From Burkholderiales bacterium (GTDB lineage: Bacteria; Pseudomonadota; Gammaproteobacteria; Burkholderiales; Burkholderiaceae_F): 64,000 nt of DNA. The stretch spans positions 56,449-120,448 of the forward strand of contig JADCGX010000001.1 of the NCBI GenBank assembly GCA_020248785.1. The letters run 5' to 3'. The notes beneath the pieces are model-generated. The model did no database searches, was not told the DNA's origin, and saw only the letters and a list, made by a program, of their open reading frames with translations. The position numbers and the translations under genes are program-made. This document shows positions 63,069 through 64,000 of the stretch, in pieces. The stretch's first letter is position 1. Every line of letters begins with the position of its first letter.

Positions 63069-64000
63069 AACAAGCCGCGCGCGCTGATCCAGATGGCCAC
63101 CGGCAGCGGCAAGACCTTCACCGCCATCAGCTTCATCTACCGGCTGATCAAGTTCGGCGGCGCGCGCCGCGTGCTGTTCCTGGTAGACCGCGGCAACCTC
63201 GGCAAGCAGACCAAGAAGGAGTTCGACCAGTACGTCTCGCCCGTCAACAACTGGAAGTTCGGCGAGGAGTTCATCGTCCAGCACCTCGCCCGCAACAACC
63301 TGGACCCGCATGCCAAGGTCGTCATCACCACCATCCAGCGCATGTTCTCCATGCTCAAGGGCCGCGAGCTTCCTGAAGAAGCTGACGAAGAATCCACCGC
63401 GCAGGTGGAGCGCCTGTTCAACGACCCCGAGCCCATCGACTACAACCCGGCGTTTCCGATCGAGGCCTTTGACATCATCGTCACCGACGAGGCCCACCGC
63501 TCCATCTACAACCTGTGGCGCCAGGTGCTGGAGTACTTTGACGCGCACCTGATTGGCCTCACCGCCACGCCCAACAAGCAGACCTTCGGCTTCTTCAACC
63601 AGAACCTGGTGATGGAGTACGGCCACCCGCAAGCGGTGGCCGATGGCGTGAACGTCAACTACGACGTTTACCGCATCAAGACCGAGGTCACCGAAGCCGG
63701 CAGCAAGGTCGAGGCCGGCTACTGGCTGCAGGTGCTGGACAAGCCCACTCGCGCCCGGCGCGACTGGCAACTCGATGACGACTTCGAGTACGCGCCCGAA
63801 GAGCTCGACCGCAGCGTGCAAACGCCCGATCAGATCCGCACCATTGCCCGCGCGCTGCGCGACAAGTGGCGCACCGATCTCTTTCCGCAGCGCGAGGAAC
63901 TGCCCAAGACGCTGGTCTTTGCCAAGGACGACAACCACGCCGAGACCATCGTGGGCATCCTGCGCGAGGAGTTTGGCCGCGGCAACGAGTTCGCGCAGAA
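63069..64000 (+). pseudogene. hsdR: hsdR continuation: helicase/translocase domain after the amber codon, runs off the window
   Basis: Directly in frame after the TAG comes NKPRALIQMATGSGKTFTAI with Walker A, then RRVLFLVDRGNLGKQ, VVITTIQRMFSML, the DEAH box TDEAHRSIYNLWRQ and motif III GLTATPNKQTFGFF. No further stop or frameshift appears through base 64000, so the only visible lesion is the single amber. hsdM and hsdS are not in the window. Confidence 0.85.

Overview
The window is GC-rich, densely packed chromosomal DNA from a betaproteobacterium, most likely Burkholderiales. The evidence is the gene order mnmG-rsmG-parA-parB-atpIBEFHAGDC, the cluster mnmE-yidC-yidD-rnpA-rpmH facing away from dnaA-dnaN-gyrB, a Bug-type tripartite tricarboxylate transporter, and a PHB-oligomer hydrolase. 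It spans the replication origin. Genes left of about 50.1 kb lie mostly on the minus strand and dnaA-dnaN-gyrB lie on the plus strand. DnaA-box-like 9-mers sit between rpmH and dnaA and again between dnaA and dnaN. A perfect parS site lies at 16.44 kb, about 6 kb from parAB.

Layout. 0-1.2 kb: 5' part of a TonB-dependent receptor. 1.5-9.0 kb: complete F1Fo ATP synthase operon, with an extra small lipoprotein gene translationally coupled between atpD and atpC. 9.2-18 kb: small unknown protein, parB, parA, LysE exporter, lipocalin, rsmG, AI-2E-type permease, mnmG, parS, AsmA-like protein. 18.4-24 kb: iron-dependent alcohol dehydrogenase broken by an amber codon, a secreted protein, a methyltransferase, a small membrane protein, GTP-type PEP carboxykinase. 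24-26 kb: heptamer repeat, two small inverted-repeat elements, TetR regulator, cold-shock protein. 26.2-34.1 kb: epimerase, AbrB-type permease, lipoprotein hydrolase, TctA/TctB/TctC and a CaiB/BaiF CoA-transferase. 34.3-40.7 kb: DevBCA/MacAB-like ABC exporter plus an unknown membrane protein. 40.8-47 kb: decayed GrpB gene, 3HB-oligomer hydrolase, two GFA-family proteins, mnmE, two small coupled envelope genes. 47.2-56.6 kb: yidC-yidD-rnpA-rpmH, origin, dnaA, dnaN, gyrB. 56.7-61 kb: an alkylsulfatase-like protein lacking zinc ligands, a FadL-type porin and a divergent Crp/Fnr regulator. 61.3-64 kb: a small defence-type island with a MNT/HEPN toxin-antitoxin pair, an ASCH protein and a type I restriction hsdR carrying an amber codon between its nuclease and motor domains.

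The strongest unexplained signals are: the lipoprotein inside the atp operon; a MITE-like family with two copies, one of which splits tctB from tctA and supplies the tctB stop codon; a second MITE-like element touching the csp stop codon; a hairpin element found twice right after stop codons; the zinc-ligand-deficient sulfatase paralogue; and three otherwise readable genes interrupted by in-frame TAG.
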